The notes under the pieces are model-generated. The model did no database searches and was not told the origin of the DNA. It worked only from the letters and a program-made list of their open reading frames with translations. Below, piece after piece: positions 6,844 through 14,837 of a DNA stretch of 31,903 nucleotides; within the stretch, counting starts at the first letter, position 1, and each line of letters starts with the position of its first letter. Origin of the DNA: Holophagaceae bacterium UBA1801 (GTDB lineage: Bacteria > Acidobacteriota > Holophagae > Holophagales > Holophagaceae); assembly GCA_002319925.1 (NCBI GenBank), contig DCFP01000178.1:1-31903 (forward strand), given 5' to 3'. The translations under genes and the position numbers were made by a program.

Positions 6844-8298
6844 GTGGCGGACTTGAAACACTCCAAGTTGCTCGAGACGGCCCGGGAGTTGGATCGTTCC
6901 GGTGATGGCGAATCGGCAGTAAAGGCCTATCGCCAGTACCTCCAAGTCGAGCCCCGGAGCGCCGTGGGCTGGGGCGAGCTCGGCGGGCTGCTCATGGTGC
7001 TGGGCCGGCTGGATGAAGCGAAGGAGGCCTGCGATAAGGCCCTCCGCCTGGATCCGAACCTCCTCGGGACACGCATCAACGCTGCCTGCGTCCTGATGCA
7101 TCAGGGCCATCTGGACCAGGCGGAAGAGATGTTCCGGTGGATCCTCGATACGGATCCTCAGCGCAACGATGCGCGGCTTGCCCTGGCGGAATGCCTGGTC
7201 AAGAAAGCCGATTTCGAAGGAGCGAAGACCGTCCTCGAACAGATGCTCCAGCAGGACCCGGCCAGCCTTCCGGCGCACCAGATGCTTGGCCACATCTTCC
7301 ACCGCACGGGCCGGTGGGTGGAGTACCAGAAGGAGATCGAGCGCCGATCAAGTGTCGTGCCCACCTGTGACTATGTGGAGTACGAACGCGGGTACTTAGG
7401 CCTGTTGTTCGGGGATATGCCCGCGAGCTGGTCGAAGTACGAGGCCCGATGGCGCGTGCCTCGGTTGACTGGGCCAATGCGGGATTTCAAACAGCCCCGC
7501 TGGAACGGAGAGCCCTTCGCAGGCAAGACGCTCCTCCTCCATTACGAGCAAGGCATCGGCGACACCATCATGTTCGTGCGTTATGCGCCCATGGTGAAGG
7601 CGCGGGGCGGGAAGGTGATCCTGGAAGTCCAGCCTGCCGTGGTCGATCTCGCGGGCACCTGCCCGGGCGTTGATGCCGTGGTGGCCCACGGCCAGCCGCT
7701 GCCGCCTTTCGATCTGCAGATACCTTTGATGTCCCTTCCCATGGTCTTCAAGACGGATCTGAATTCCATCCCCGCCGAAATCCCCTATCTGGATGTGCCC
7801 AAGCAGGTACCCAACCAGGAATGGATCGCCAAGGTGATCGCTGCCACCAGCAAGTGCGCGCGGATTGGGTTGGTCTGGGCCGGGAATCCCGCCCATCGGA
7901 CGGATGCGGTCCGTTCCATCTCCACCGAATTGTTGAAGCCCTTGGCGAATCTGCCGAACGTCTTCTGGTTCGGTTTCCAGTTCCACAATCCGGAACCGCC
8001 CCCGCTGCCCAGGTTTATTTCGCTGGTGCCCTGGCTGAACAACTTCTCGGATACCGCCTATGCCCTGAGCGGCATGGATCTTGTGATCACCGTGGACACC
8101 TCGGTGGCCCACCTGGCCGGAGCCATGGGCATTCCGACCCTTCTCCTGCTTCCCTATACTTCGGATTGGCGCTGGCTGCTGAACCGGGAGGACAGCCCCT
8201 GGTATCCCACCATGCGCATCTACCGGCAATCGGCGCCGGAGGATTGGGTGGGCGTCATCCGGAGGGTGGTCGCGGATCTCTCGGATTCGCCTCAATAG
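6844..8298 (+). CDS. TPR protein with C-terminal GT9-like glycosyltransferase domain
   Basis: 484 residues from GTG 6844, preceded by AAGGGGA; no better in-frame ATG was found. Residues 1-170 are tetratricopeptide repeats (for example GWGELGGLLMVLGRLDEAKE, LPAHQMLGHIFHRTGRW). Residues about 220-480 form a GT-B fold like heptosyltransferases: LLLHYEQGIGDTIMFVRYAP, RIGLVWAGNPAHRTD, and LVITVDTSVAHLAGAMGIPT with the D-T/S-x-x-x-H nucleotide-sugar motif. Such TPR-glycosyltransferases are common and the TPRs are thought to hold protein substrates. Its place between fliD and fliS makes flagellin, or its FliS complex, the likely acceptor (inference). Cytoplasmic; no signal peptide. Confidence 0.85.
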   Translation: MADLKHSKLLETARELDRSGDGESAVKAYRQYLQVEPRSAVGWGELGGLLMVLGRLDEAKEACDKALRLDPNLLGTRINAACVLMHQGHLDQAEEMFRWILDTDPQRNDARLALAECLVKKADFEGAKTVLEQMLQQDPASLPAHQMLGHIFHRTGRWVEYQKEIERRSSVVPTCDYVEYERGYLGLLFGDMPASWSKYEARWRVPRLTGPMRDFKQPRWNGEPFAGKTLLLHYEQGIGDTIMFVRYAPMVKARGGKVILEVQPAVVDLAGTCPGVDAVVAHGQPLPPFDLQIPLMSLPMVFKTDLNSIPAEIPYLDVPKQVPNQEWIAKVIAATSKCARIGLVWAGNPAHRTDAVRSISTELLKPLANLPNVFWFGFQFHNPEPPPLPRFISLVPWLNNFSDTAYALSGMDLVITVDTSVAHLAGAMGIPTLLLLPYTSDWRWLLNREDSPWYPTMRIYRQSAPEDWVGVIRRVVADLSDSPQ

Positions 8299-8350
8299 TT
8301 CAGCTGGTGCGGATCTTGCTCTCTTCCACCCTTGGGCTTCAAGCGGGTTC

Positions 8351-8378
8351 TAATCACCCACCTGAGGTCAACCGATAG
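8351..8378 (+). promoter_or_regulatory. Possible sigma-28-type promoter for fliS
   Basis: TAAT (8351-8354), 16 bases, then ACCGATAG (8371-8378), the same spacing as the flagellin promoter and 6 of 8 matches to GCCGATAA. The predicted transcript start would leave only about 12 bases before the ATG at 8397, which is short, so this is tentative. Confidence 0.35.
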
Positions 8379-8396
8379 GAAAGATGGGAGGAACGA

Positions 8397-8834
8397 ATGC
8401 AGGGATACCCAGGGGGGAACGCCGCTGACCAGTATCTCGTCCAGCGGGTCCAGAGCGCGAGCCCGGAGCAGCTCGTGGCGCTTCTCCTGGAAGGCGGTCA
8501 GAAGTTCCTGAACCAGGCCCTGGTCGCCATGAAGAACAAGGACATCCCCGCGAAGGCCCGCAGCTTAAACCGCGTGTCGGACATCCTCATCGAATTGGCC
8601 GCGCGCCTGAACCACCAGGAAGGTGGCGAGCTGGTTGGCAACTTGATCCGCGTCTATGACTGGTGGATGCGGGAGTTGTTCGAGGGTAGTCAAAGGAATC
8701 AGCCCGAACGCTTGACAATGATCCGGAACCAGATGGGCGAGATGCGCGATACCTGGGAAGAGCTGCACCGGAAGAAGTATCTCGCCCACGCCTCCGCCAA
8801 TACTTCGACCAACCTGGATGAATTGATCGGATGA
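8397..8834 (+). CDS. fliS: Flagellin export chaperone FliS
   Basis: 145 residues; ATG 8397 follows GGGAGG by five bases. It shows the FliS pattern: an N-terminal Y-x-x-x-x-V-x-x-A-S-P-E-Q-L-V segment (QYLVQRVQSASPEQLVALLL), then an antiparallel helical bundle (IPAKARSLNRVSDILIELAA, LIRVYDWWMRELFEG). FliS binds the flagellin C-terminus in the cytoplasm and prevents early polymerisation. Its stop overlaps the next start by four bases (ATGA), so the two are translationally coupled. Confidence 0.95.
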   Translation: MQGYPGGNAADQYLVQRVQSASPEQLVALLLEGGQKFLNQALVAMKNKDIPAKARSLNRVSDILIELAARLNHQEGGELVGNLIRVYDWWMRELFEGSQRNQPERLTMIRNQMGEMRDTWEELHRKKYLAHASANTSTNLDELIG

Positions 8835-9118
8835 GTGACCTGGATGTGATCCGCGCTCTGGACGCCATGGAGCGCCTGCTCCAGGAGCAGGATCTACCAC
8901 TGGAAGTTCTCCCGGAATGGCAGAAGACCTATGCGGCCGCCATGGCCTCCGCAGATCGCGGTCCCGGTTGGGATGTGATCATGGACCGGGCCCATGCCCT
9001 GGGCAAGCGCCTGGATCAGGCAGCGGACACGTTATCGGTGAAGCGCGACGAAATCAAGCGGGAGCTCGACCTGAAGGCCTTGGGTTCCCGGGCGCTCAAG
9101 GGCTATAAGCCGTTCTAG
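8831..9118 (+). CDS. Small helical protein in the fliT position
   Basis: 95 residues, starting in an ATGA overlap with fliS. It is almost wholly helical and charged (LDVIRALDAMERLLQEQDLP; KRLDQAADTLSVKRDEIKRE) and ends GYKPF. Its size, helical nature and coupling to fliS suggest a FliT-like chaperone for FliD, but I see no decisive FliT motif. Call it a fliS-coupled hypothetical protein if a stricter label is wanted. Confidence 0.7.
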   Translation: MSDLDVIRALDAMERLLQEQDLPLEVLPEWQKTYAAAMASADRGPGWDVIMDRAHALGKRLDQAADTLSVKRDEIKRELDLKALGSRALKGYKPF

Positions 9119-9159
9119 GCCATGGGTACGGCCTTCCCGATGTGGCTGTATCGGATATC

Positions 9160-9209
9160 GCAGGTAGGGTTAAATGAACCCATGACCCTCACACCTGCTT
9201 GATTCAAGC
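9160..9209 (+). promoter_or_regulatory. Structured leader before the epimerase operon
   Basis: GCAGGT (9160-9165) can pair with ACCTGC (9193-9198), enclosing GGGTT/AACCC (9167-9171 with 9177-9181). GCTTG/CAAGC (9197-9209) forms a neighbouring 5-bp stem sharing the last GC. No T-tract follows, so it is not a clear terminator. It lies about 45 bases before the SDR start. Confidence 0.3.
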
Positions 9210-9254
9210 GACCTTGGCCGCCGGTTCAAACCTCTTTTCGTCGGATGATCCTTC

Positions 9255-10247
9255 ATGACTCTGCAAACACTCGTGACCGGCGGCGCAGGCTTCATCGGGA
9301 GCCATCTGGTGGAGCGGCTCCTGGAGGACGGCCACCGGGTTCTCGTGGTGGACAACCTCGCCACGGGCCGCGAAGAGAACCTGGCTCCCGTGCGCGACCA
9401 TCCAGGCCTGAGGCTCGAGAAGGTGGCTGTGCAGGATTTCGAGAGACTGCGTCTCCTCATGGATGGCGTGGACTGGGTTTTCCATCTCGCGGGCCTCGCG
9501 GACATCGTGCCCTCCATCCAGAAGCCCATGGCGTACCACAGCACCAATGTGGACGGCACCCTCTCCGTGCTCGAATCCGCGCGGCTCGCGGGGGTGAAGC
9601 GCTTGGTCTACGTCGCGTCTTCCACCTGCTACGGCCTGCCCGATGTCTTCCCCACGCCCGAGACCGCGCCCATCCGGCCCATGTTCCCCTACGCCGTCTC
9701 CAAGTACATGGGCGAGGAGCTGGTCCTGAACTGGCACAAGATCTACGGTCTGCCTGCGGTTTCCTTGCGGTTCTTCAATGTCTTCGGGCCCCGCTCCCGG
9801 ACGACGGGGGCCTATGGCGCAGTATTCGGGGTGTTCCTGGCCCAGAAGCTGGCGGGCAAACCTTTCACCGTCGTGGGGGATGGCACCCAGACACGGGATT
9901 TCACCTTCGTCACCGACGTGGTCGATGCCATGGTCAGAGCCGCCGAGTCTTCCGTGAGCGGCGAGGTGTTCAACGTAGGCTCGGGAGGCACCTACAGCAT
10001 CAATTCGCTTGTCGGACATCTTGGCGGGGAGATTGCCTACGTTCCCAAGCGTCCCGGCGAGCCAGACTGCACTTTTGCCGATATCACGAAAATCCGCCGT
10101 GTCCTCCAATGGGAACCCTCCGTGACATTTGAACAAGGAATCGAGATCATGCTGGACCACATCGAGCTTTGGCGGAGCGCCCCCGTCTGGGATCGGGCCT
10201 CCGTGGAAGAAGCGACCCGCGATTGGTTCAAGTATCTCGGCCGGTGA
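9255..10247 (+). CDS. NAD-dependent nucleotide-sugar epimerase/dehydratase (extended SDR)
   Basis: 330 residues. The cofactor loop GGAGFIG is at 9-15, the SDR catalytic region SSTCYG at 122-127, and the active-site Tyr146 and Lys150 in YAVSK. The overall length and the RDFTFVTDVVDAM segment match UDP-glucose 4-epimerase and dTDP-glucose 4,6-dehydratase relatives. The substrate cannot be read from sequence. It is the first gene of a run with a sugar kinase/nucleotidyltransferase, a phosphosugar isomerase and a second SDR. That suggests it works on an activated heptose or related NDP-sugar (inference). The ribosome site before ATG 9255 is weak, and the next gene starts nine bases after its stop. 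Confidence 0.88.
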   Translation: MTLQTLVTGGAGFIGSHLVERLLEDGHRVLVVDNLATGREENLAPVRDHPGLRLEKVAVQDFERLRLLMDGVDWVFHLAGLADIVPSIQKPMAYHSTNVDGTLSVLESARLAGVKRLVYVASSTCYGLPDVFPTPETAPIRPMFPYAVSKYMGEELVLNWHKIYGLPAVSLRFFNVFGPRSRTTGAYGAVFGVFLAQKLAGKPFTVVGDGTQTRDFTFVTDVVDAMVRAAESSVSGEVFNVGSGGTYSINSLVGHLGGEIAYVPKRPGEPDCTFADITKIRRVLQWEPSVTFEQGIEIMLDHIELWRSAPVWDRASVEEATRDWFKYLGR

Positions 10248-10255
10248 GGCGCGTC

Positions 10256-11797
10256 ATGACCGTGACCCATCCAACGAGCCCCAAGATCCTTCCCTTCGAG
10301 GAATTGGCCAAGCGTTTGGCCCAGCGGCCCCAGGGCCAGATCGTCGTTCATTGCCATGGCGATTTCGAGGTCCTCCACGCGGGCAACATCCGGCATTTGG
10401 AAGAGGCCCGGAGCCTGGGCGATGTGCTGGTGGTGTCCCTCACCCCGGACCAGCAGATCCACTTCCTCTCCGAGCGTCCCGTCTTCAAGGAGGACCTGCG
10501 GGCCGAGGCGCTGGCGGCCCTCTCCTTCGTGGACTTCGTGACCGTCAATCCTCTGCAGGGACCAGCCGAAGCCATCCGGGCCTTGAAGCCCGACCGCTAC
10601 GCGCTCTATGGACCCGCGGAAAAGGTCACGAGGAACCACACCGCTGAGGAAGCGGCCATCCTCGAGGTGGGCGGCAAGCTGACGTTCACGAATCCCCCTC
10701 TGTCCGAGGAAATTCATACGCCCGTCAATCCCTTGTCCCAGTATTCCCCCGAGGTCATCAACTACCTCCAGGATTTCTCTTCGCGCTATTCCGCCTCCTC
10801 GATCCTGGGCTGGCTGCAGAACGCCCGCCATCTCAAGGTCCTCGTGGTGGGGGAGGCGATCCTGGACGAGTACCACTACTGCGAGACCATGGGGAAATCG
10901 GGCAAGGAACCCAATCTCGCGGCGCGGTACCTCTACTCCGAGACCTTCGCCGGCGGCATCCTGGCGGTGGCCAACAACGTGTCGTCCTTCTGCGACCACG
11001 TGGGCGTGCTCACGGTCCTTGGCCGGCAGAACGGGTCTCCCGACAATTCCGAACTCTTCATCCGCCAGCATCTGAGCCCGAAGATCCTCCCCACCTTCCT
11101 CTACCAGGACGACGCGCCCACCATCGTCAAGCGGCGTTTCCTGGAATGCTACCCCCTGCAGAAGCTCTTCGAGGTCTACCTGCTCAAGCACATGGAGGAG
11201 GAAGGCCCGCTGGTGGACGAGCTCTGCCAGAAGCTGGAGGAGATCGTCGCCGGCTACGACGTGGTCATCGTGGCGGACTACGGGCACGGCATGCTGGGAC
11301 CGCGCGCGGTGGAGATCCTCTGCCGCAAGGCCCGCTTCCTGGCGGTGAATACCCAGACCAACGCGGATAACCAGGGCTTCAACACCATCTCCAAGTACCC
11401 CCGCGCGGATTTCATCTGCATCTCCGAAAAGGAGATCCGCCTGGAGGTCCGCAATCGCCGGAAGGAGCCGGGACCCATCATGGAAGAAGTAGCCCGGCGC
11501 ATGGGCTGCGAGACGCTCCTCGTGACCCGGGGGCAGGCGGGCAATCTGCTCTTCAGCCCCAAGGATGGCTTCTTCACCTGCCCCACCCTGTCCTACCGTG
11601 TGCTGGACCGCGTGGGCGCGGGCGACGCGGTGCTTTCGGTGACCTCGCTGTGCGTGGCCCAGGGCGCGCCCACGGAAGCCATCGGCTTCATCGGCAATCT
11701 CGTGGGCGCCCATGCCGTGACCATCGTCGGAAATCGCTCTTCACTGCAATTGGACAGTCTGGAAGAACACGTTCTGTCCATCCTCAGGGATCGGTGA
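10256..11797 (+). CDS. Fused sugar nucleotidyltransferase and PfkB-type kinase (HldE-like, reversed order)
   Basis: 513 residues from ATG 10256, just after GAGG; an upstream in-frame start at 10169 would run through the preceding gene. Residues about 28-140 form a cytidylyltransferase-like domain (HGDFEVLHAGNIRHLEEARS). The second histidine of the HxGH signature is asparagine (HAGN, 41-44). Residues about 180-513 are a PfkB/ribokinase-fold kinase with LVVGEAILDEYHYCE, VVIVADYGHGML and DRVGAGDAVLS holding catalytic Asp457. E. coli HldE has the kinase first. The family probably phosphorylates and activates a heptose-like sugar, and the SIS isomerase next door supports this. The HAGN change leaves nucleotidyl-transfer activity uncertain. 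Confidence 0.85.
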   Translation: MTVTHPTSPKILPFEELAKRLAQRPQGQIVVHCHGDFEVLHAGNIRHLEEARSLGDVLVVSLTPDQQIHFLSERPVFKEDLRAEALAALSFVDFVTVNPLQGPAEAIRALKPDRYALYGPAEKVTRNHTAEEAAILEVGGKLTFTNPPLSEEIHTPVNPLSQYSPEVINYLQDFSSRYSASSILGWLQNARHLKVLVVGEAILDEYHYCETMGKSGKEPNLAARYLYSETFAGGILAVANNVSSFCDHVGVLTVLGRQNGSPDNSELFIRQHLSPKILPTFLYQDDAPTIVKRRFLECYPLQKLFEVYLLKHMEEEGPLVDELCQKLEEIVAGYDVVIVADYGHGMLGPRAVEILCRKARFLAVNTQTNADNQGFNTISKYPRADFICISEKEIRLEVRNRRKEPGPIMEEVARRMGCETLLVTRGQAGNLLFSPKDGFFTCPTLSYRVLDRVGAGDAVLSVTSLCVAQGAPTEAIGFIGNLVGAHAVTIVGNRSSLQLDSLEEHVLSILRDR

Positions 11798-11800
11798 ACC

Positions 11801-12400
11801 ATGGGCTCCATCGGATCGAACGCCGTCACCTCCATCCAGCACCTGCTGGCGGAACCCGGTCTCGTGCAAACCACGGACAAGCAAGGGATGGTGATCGCTT
11901 TCGACCGGGCGATGGAGAATGCAGTGTCCATGATCCTCGGCGTGCGCTCAGCCCGGCGCAAGGTGATGGTCATCGGCAACGGCGGCAGCGCCGCCATCGC
12001 CAGCCACATGCAGACGGACCTGAGCGGATCCCTGGGCACGCGGGGTCTCATCTTCAATGAACCCTCGCTGATCACGGCCCTTTCCAACGATCACGGCTAC
12101 GAGCACGCCTTCGAACGCCTCGTGGGGCTCTGGGCGGATTCCGGCGATCTCCTGGTGGCCATCAGCAGCTCCGGCAAGTCGGCCAACATCCTCAATGCCT
12201 GCGAAGCCGCGCAGACACGGGGTTCGAGCCTCATCACCTTCTCCGGTTTCGGCGCCGACAACCCCCTGCGATCCCGGGGCGACATCAATATATATGTAGC
12301 AAGTCCGTACTACGGTCCGGTGGAGTCGTCCCACCAGATGCTGATCCACCACCTGACGGACCGGATCCTGATCAACCTAGCTTCCGAGGCGAAGGGATGA
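11801..12400 (+). CDS. SIS-domain phosphosugar isomerase, GmhA-like
   Basis: 199 residues, starting three bases after the kinase fusion stop. It shows the sugar isomerase core: VMVIGNGGSAAIASHMQTDL, then LVAISSSGKSANILNA with the Ser/Thr phosphate-binding loop. The C-terminal SSHQMLIHHLTDRILI is typical of sedoheptulose-7-phosphate isomerases, which carry a histidine there. Size matches GmhA (about 190-200). Predicted role: sedoheptulose 7-phosphate to a D-glycero-manno-heptose 7-phosphate that feeds the adjacent kinase/nucleotidyltransferase. It overlaps the next SDR by four bases (ATGA). Confidence 0.85.
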   Translation: MGSIGSNAVTSIQHLLAEPGLVQTTDKQGMVIAFDRAMENAVSMILGVRSARRKVMVIGNGGSAAIASHMQTDLSGSLGTRGLIFNEPSLITALSNDHGYEHAFERLVGLWADSGDLLVAISSSGKSANILNACEAAQTRGSSLITFSGFGADNPLRSRGDINIYVASPYYGPVESSHQMLIHHLTDRILINLASEAKG

Positions 12401-13392
12401 AATTCAATCGTGTATTGGTGACGGGTGGTGCAGGTTACGTGGGATCGGTCCTGATCCCCAAGCTCCTGGACGCGGGCTATACGGCTCGGGTGCTGGACCT
12501 CTATCTCTACGGCGAGCAGGTCTTCGATGGCGTCCGCGGCAATCCGAAGCTGGAGGAAGTGAAAGGCGATATCCGGGACCAGGCCCTGCTGAAGACCGCC
12601 CTCAAGGATTGCGACGCGGTGATCCACCTGGCCTGCATCTCCAACGATCCGAGCTTCGAGCTGGATCCGGACCTGGGCAAGTCCATCAACTACGACGCCT
12701 TCTTCGGCCTGGTGGACATCAGCAAGGACTGCGGTGTGAAGCGCTTCATCTATGCCTCCTCCTCCAGCGTCTACGGCGTGAAGCAGGAGCCCGATGTCAC
12801 CGAGAATCTGTCCCTGGAGCCCCTCACGGACTACTCCAAGTACAAGGCGCTCTGCGAAGAGGTACTGCTGGCCAGGCAAGCCAAGGGCTTCACGGCCTTA
12901 ATCCTTCGCCCCGCCACGGTATGCGGCTACTCCCCGCGCCTGAGGCTCGACCTCACCGTGAACATCATGACCAGCCACGCCATCCACAATCATGTCATCA
13001 AGGTCTTCGGTGGCGCCCAGGCCCGGCCCAACCTGCACATCCAGGACATGACCGATCTCTACCTCCGGTCCCTGGAGTGGGAAGACGCGGCCATCAGCGG
13101 CAAGATCTACAACGCCGGCTACGAGAACCACACTGTGCGAGAGATCGCGGACATGGTCCAGGAGGTCGTGGGGCCCGACGTGGACATCGTCACCACGCCC
13201 ACCAACGACAACCGCTCCTACCGGATCTCCTCCGATAAGATCAAGCGGGAGCTGGGTTTCGTGCCCAGGCATACGATTCACCAAGCAGTCGAGGATCTGA
13301 AGGCTGCCTTCCAGCAGGGGCTCGTGCCCAACGCCATGACCGATCCTCGCTACTCGAACATCCAGGTCATGAAACAGAAAGGTCTTCGCTGA
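12397..13392 (+). CDS. NAD-dependent nucleotide-sugar epimerase/dehydratase (extended SDR)
   Basis: 331 residues, starting in an ATGA overlap with the isomerase. Cofactor loop GGAGYVG at 10-16, SSSSVYG at 121-127, and active-site Tyr146 and Lys150 in YSKYK. The C-terminal half has the substrate-side motif PNLHIQDMTDLYL. It is clearly a second member of the extended SDR family but distinct from the 9255 gene (for example LYLYGEQVFDG after the first Rossmann unit). Likely modifies the nucleotide-activated heptose or a derived sugar; the exact reaction is unknown. Confidence 0.88.
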   Translation: MKFNRVLVTGGAGYVGSVLIPKLLDAGYTARVLDLYLYGEQVFDGVRGNPKLEEVKGDIRDQALLKTALKDCDAVIHLACISNDPSFELDPDLGKSINYDAFFGLVDISKDCGVKRFIYASSSSVYGVKQEPDVTENLSLEPLTDYSKYKALCEEVLLARQAKGFTALILRPATVCGYSPRLRLDLTVNIMTSHAIHNHVIKVFGGAQARPNLHIQDMTDLYLRSLEWEDAAISGKIYNAGYENHTVREIADMVQEVVGPDVDIVTTPTNDNRSYRISSDKIKRELGFVPRHTIHQAVEDLKAAFQQGLVPNAMTDPRYSNIQVMKQKGLR

Positions 13393-13403
13393 AATAACGG
13401 ACC

Positions 13404-14837
13404 ATGAAAATCCACATCCTGACTATCGTGTGGGGCGCCCCATTCATTGAGGTATTCCTCGGCTATGGATTGCCGAGTCTCGCCTCGGAGGGCAATCTTC
13501 CATCCCTGGCGAAGGAGCACGAGGTCGTCTACAGGATTTATACGACCCGCCCGGAAGCCGAGGTGATGGCAGCTCACCCCCTGGTCCGCCGATTATCTTC
13601 GTTGATCCAGGTGGAATTCCCGGACATTGATTCCCCGCAGGTTCTGGAGGCCATGCAGGTTTTTGACCGGATGGAGTCGTACAACTACCGTCGCATGAAT
13701 GGTGGCGGCATGGACGGTCTTCGACATGCCTGGAAGGAACAAGCCGGCGTGATATTCGTAGGCCCAGACAATATCTATTCCGATGGTGCCTTGGCGCGGG
13801 TAGCCCGGGCTGTGCGTAACGGAAAACGAGGCGTGCTGCTAAGTCCTTTGGCCATCCTGCCAGATGGCTTCCTGCCCGCCCTTGAATCATCGTTTCCCTT
13901 GAATGAGGCCGGAGCTCGGACCCTCCCACCGCGAGAACTCACTCGATTGGGATTGCGTCACTGCCATTCATGGATGGCCGGGGCTTTCGTTGATTCTGCC
14001 TGGTCCACGGTGCTGTCTTCCCTGTACTGGCACGTGGGGCCGGAGGGCATCCTGGCGCGCTCTTGGCATTTGCATCCTCTCTACCTGAACCCCCAGCGAT
14101 GTGCCCGAGACTTTTTCATCTCCCATGACAATGATTTCGTGAGCCAGGTCATCGATGATGTCCGGGAGCTGGAGATCATCCAGGATTCCGACGAAATCTG
14201 TTTCATCGATCTTCAACCTGCGGATACTCAGCGCTTTTCCAGAACGGTTAAAGAGCCCTTCACCCCCCTCCGGTATGCGCTGGCTGCGGAGCAGCTGTTC
14301 TGCACAGCGGAAAATTTCTACAACGTCCGCCATGCGGTTCGATTCCACGGAGAAAATCTGAACCAGGCCTGGGAGGACGTGGAACTAGCCTCGGACGACA
14401 TCCTGGACCGCATCCAGGGGTGGATGGCCTTTCTGGAACCGGGCTCCTGGGTCCGACCACGCAGACTTGATCAGGCTGAGCTGCGGGAGGCCAATGCAAT
14501 GTTTGAAATGCTCCAGTGCTCAACGCAGGGTCTCGACGCTGCCATCGTTTGGGCTAATCTGGGGAAACTCCACGGGGCCATGGGCCATTGTGAAGAGGCG
14601 CTCCGGGCCTTGGAACATGAATTGGAGCTGCGCTCCCAACACATTCGAGCCGTCGTGCGCCTGGCGAGATCGGCAGCTACGCTCGGTTTTCGGGATTTGG
14701 CAGAACGGGCCCTCCATCAGGCGTCCACCATCGATCCCCGCTACTTCGAACTGGATGATCTCAGGCGTATCGTTCAAGACATTGATGTTCAGGATTCTTC
14801 CCGAAGCCGTTCACTAGCCGATGGTATTCAACAATGA
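13404..14837 (+). CDS. Glycosyltransferase-like protein with C-terminal TPR repeats
   Basis: 477 residues. I recognise no strong catalytic signature. Residues 1-300 start with a beta strand (MKIHILTIVWGAPFIEVFLG) and contain GVIFVGPDNIYSDGALARV, where a V-G-P-D-N turn may stand for the DxD-like site of a GT-A glycosyltransferase. Residues about 380-455 form two or three TPR-like helix pairs (AAIVWANLGKLHGAMGHCEE; ALRALEHELELRSQHIRAVV). It lies 11 bases after the SDR and overlaps the first aminotransferase by four bases, so it belongs to this operon. A glycosyltransferase is the best guess, by context more than by motif. Confidence 0.65.
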   Translation: MKIHILTIVWGAPFIEVFLGYGLPSLASEGNLPSLAKEHEVVYRIYTTRPEAEVMAAHPLVRRLSSLIQVEFPDIDSPQVLEAMQVFDRMESYNYRRMNGGGMDGLRHAWKEQAGVIFVGPDNIYSDGALARVARAVRNGKRGVLLSPLAILPDGFLPALESSFPLNEAGARTLPPRELTRLGLRHCHSWMAGAFVDSAWSTVLSSLYWHVGPEGILARSWHLHPLYLNPQRCARDFFISHDNDFVSQVIDDVRELEIIQDSDEICFIDLQPADTQRFSRTVKEPFTPLRYALAAEQLFCTAENFYNVRHAVRFHGENLNQAWEDVELASDDILDRIQGWMAFLEPGSWVRPRRLDQAELREANAMFEMLQCSTQGLDAAIVWANLGKLHGAMGHCEEALRALEHELELRSQHIRAVVRLARSAATLGFRDLAERALHQASTIDPRYFELDDLRRIVQDIDVQDSSRSRSLADGIQQ

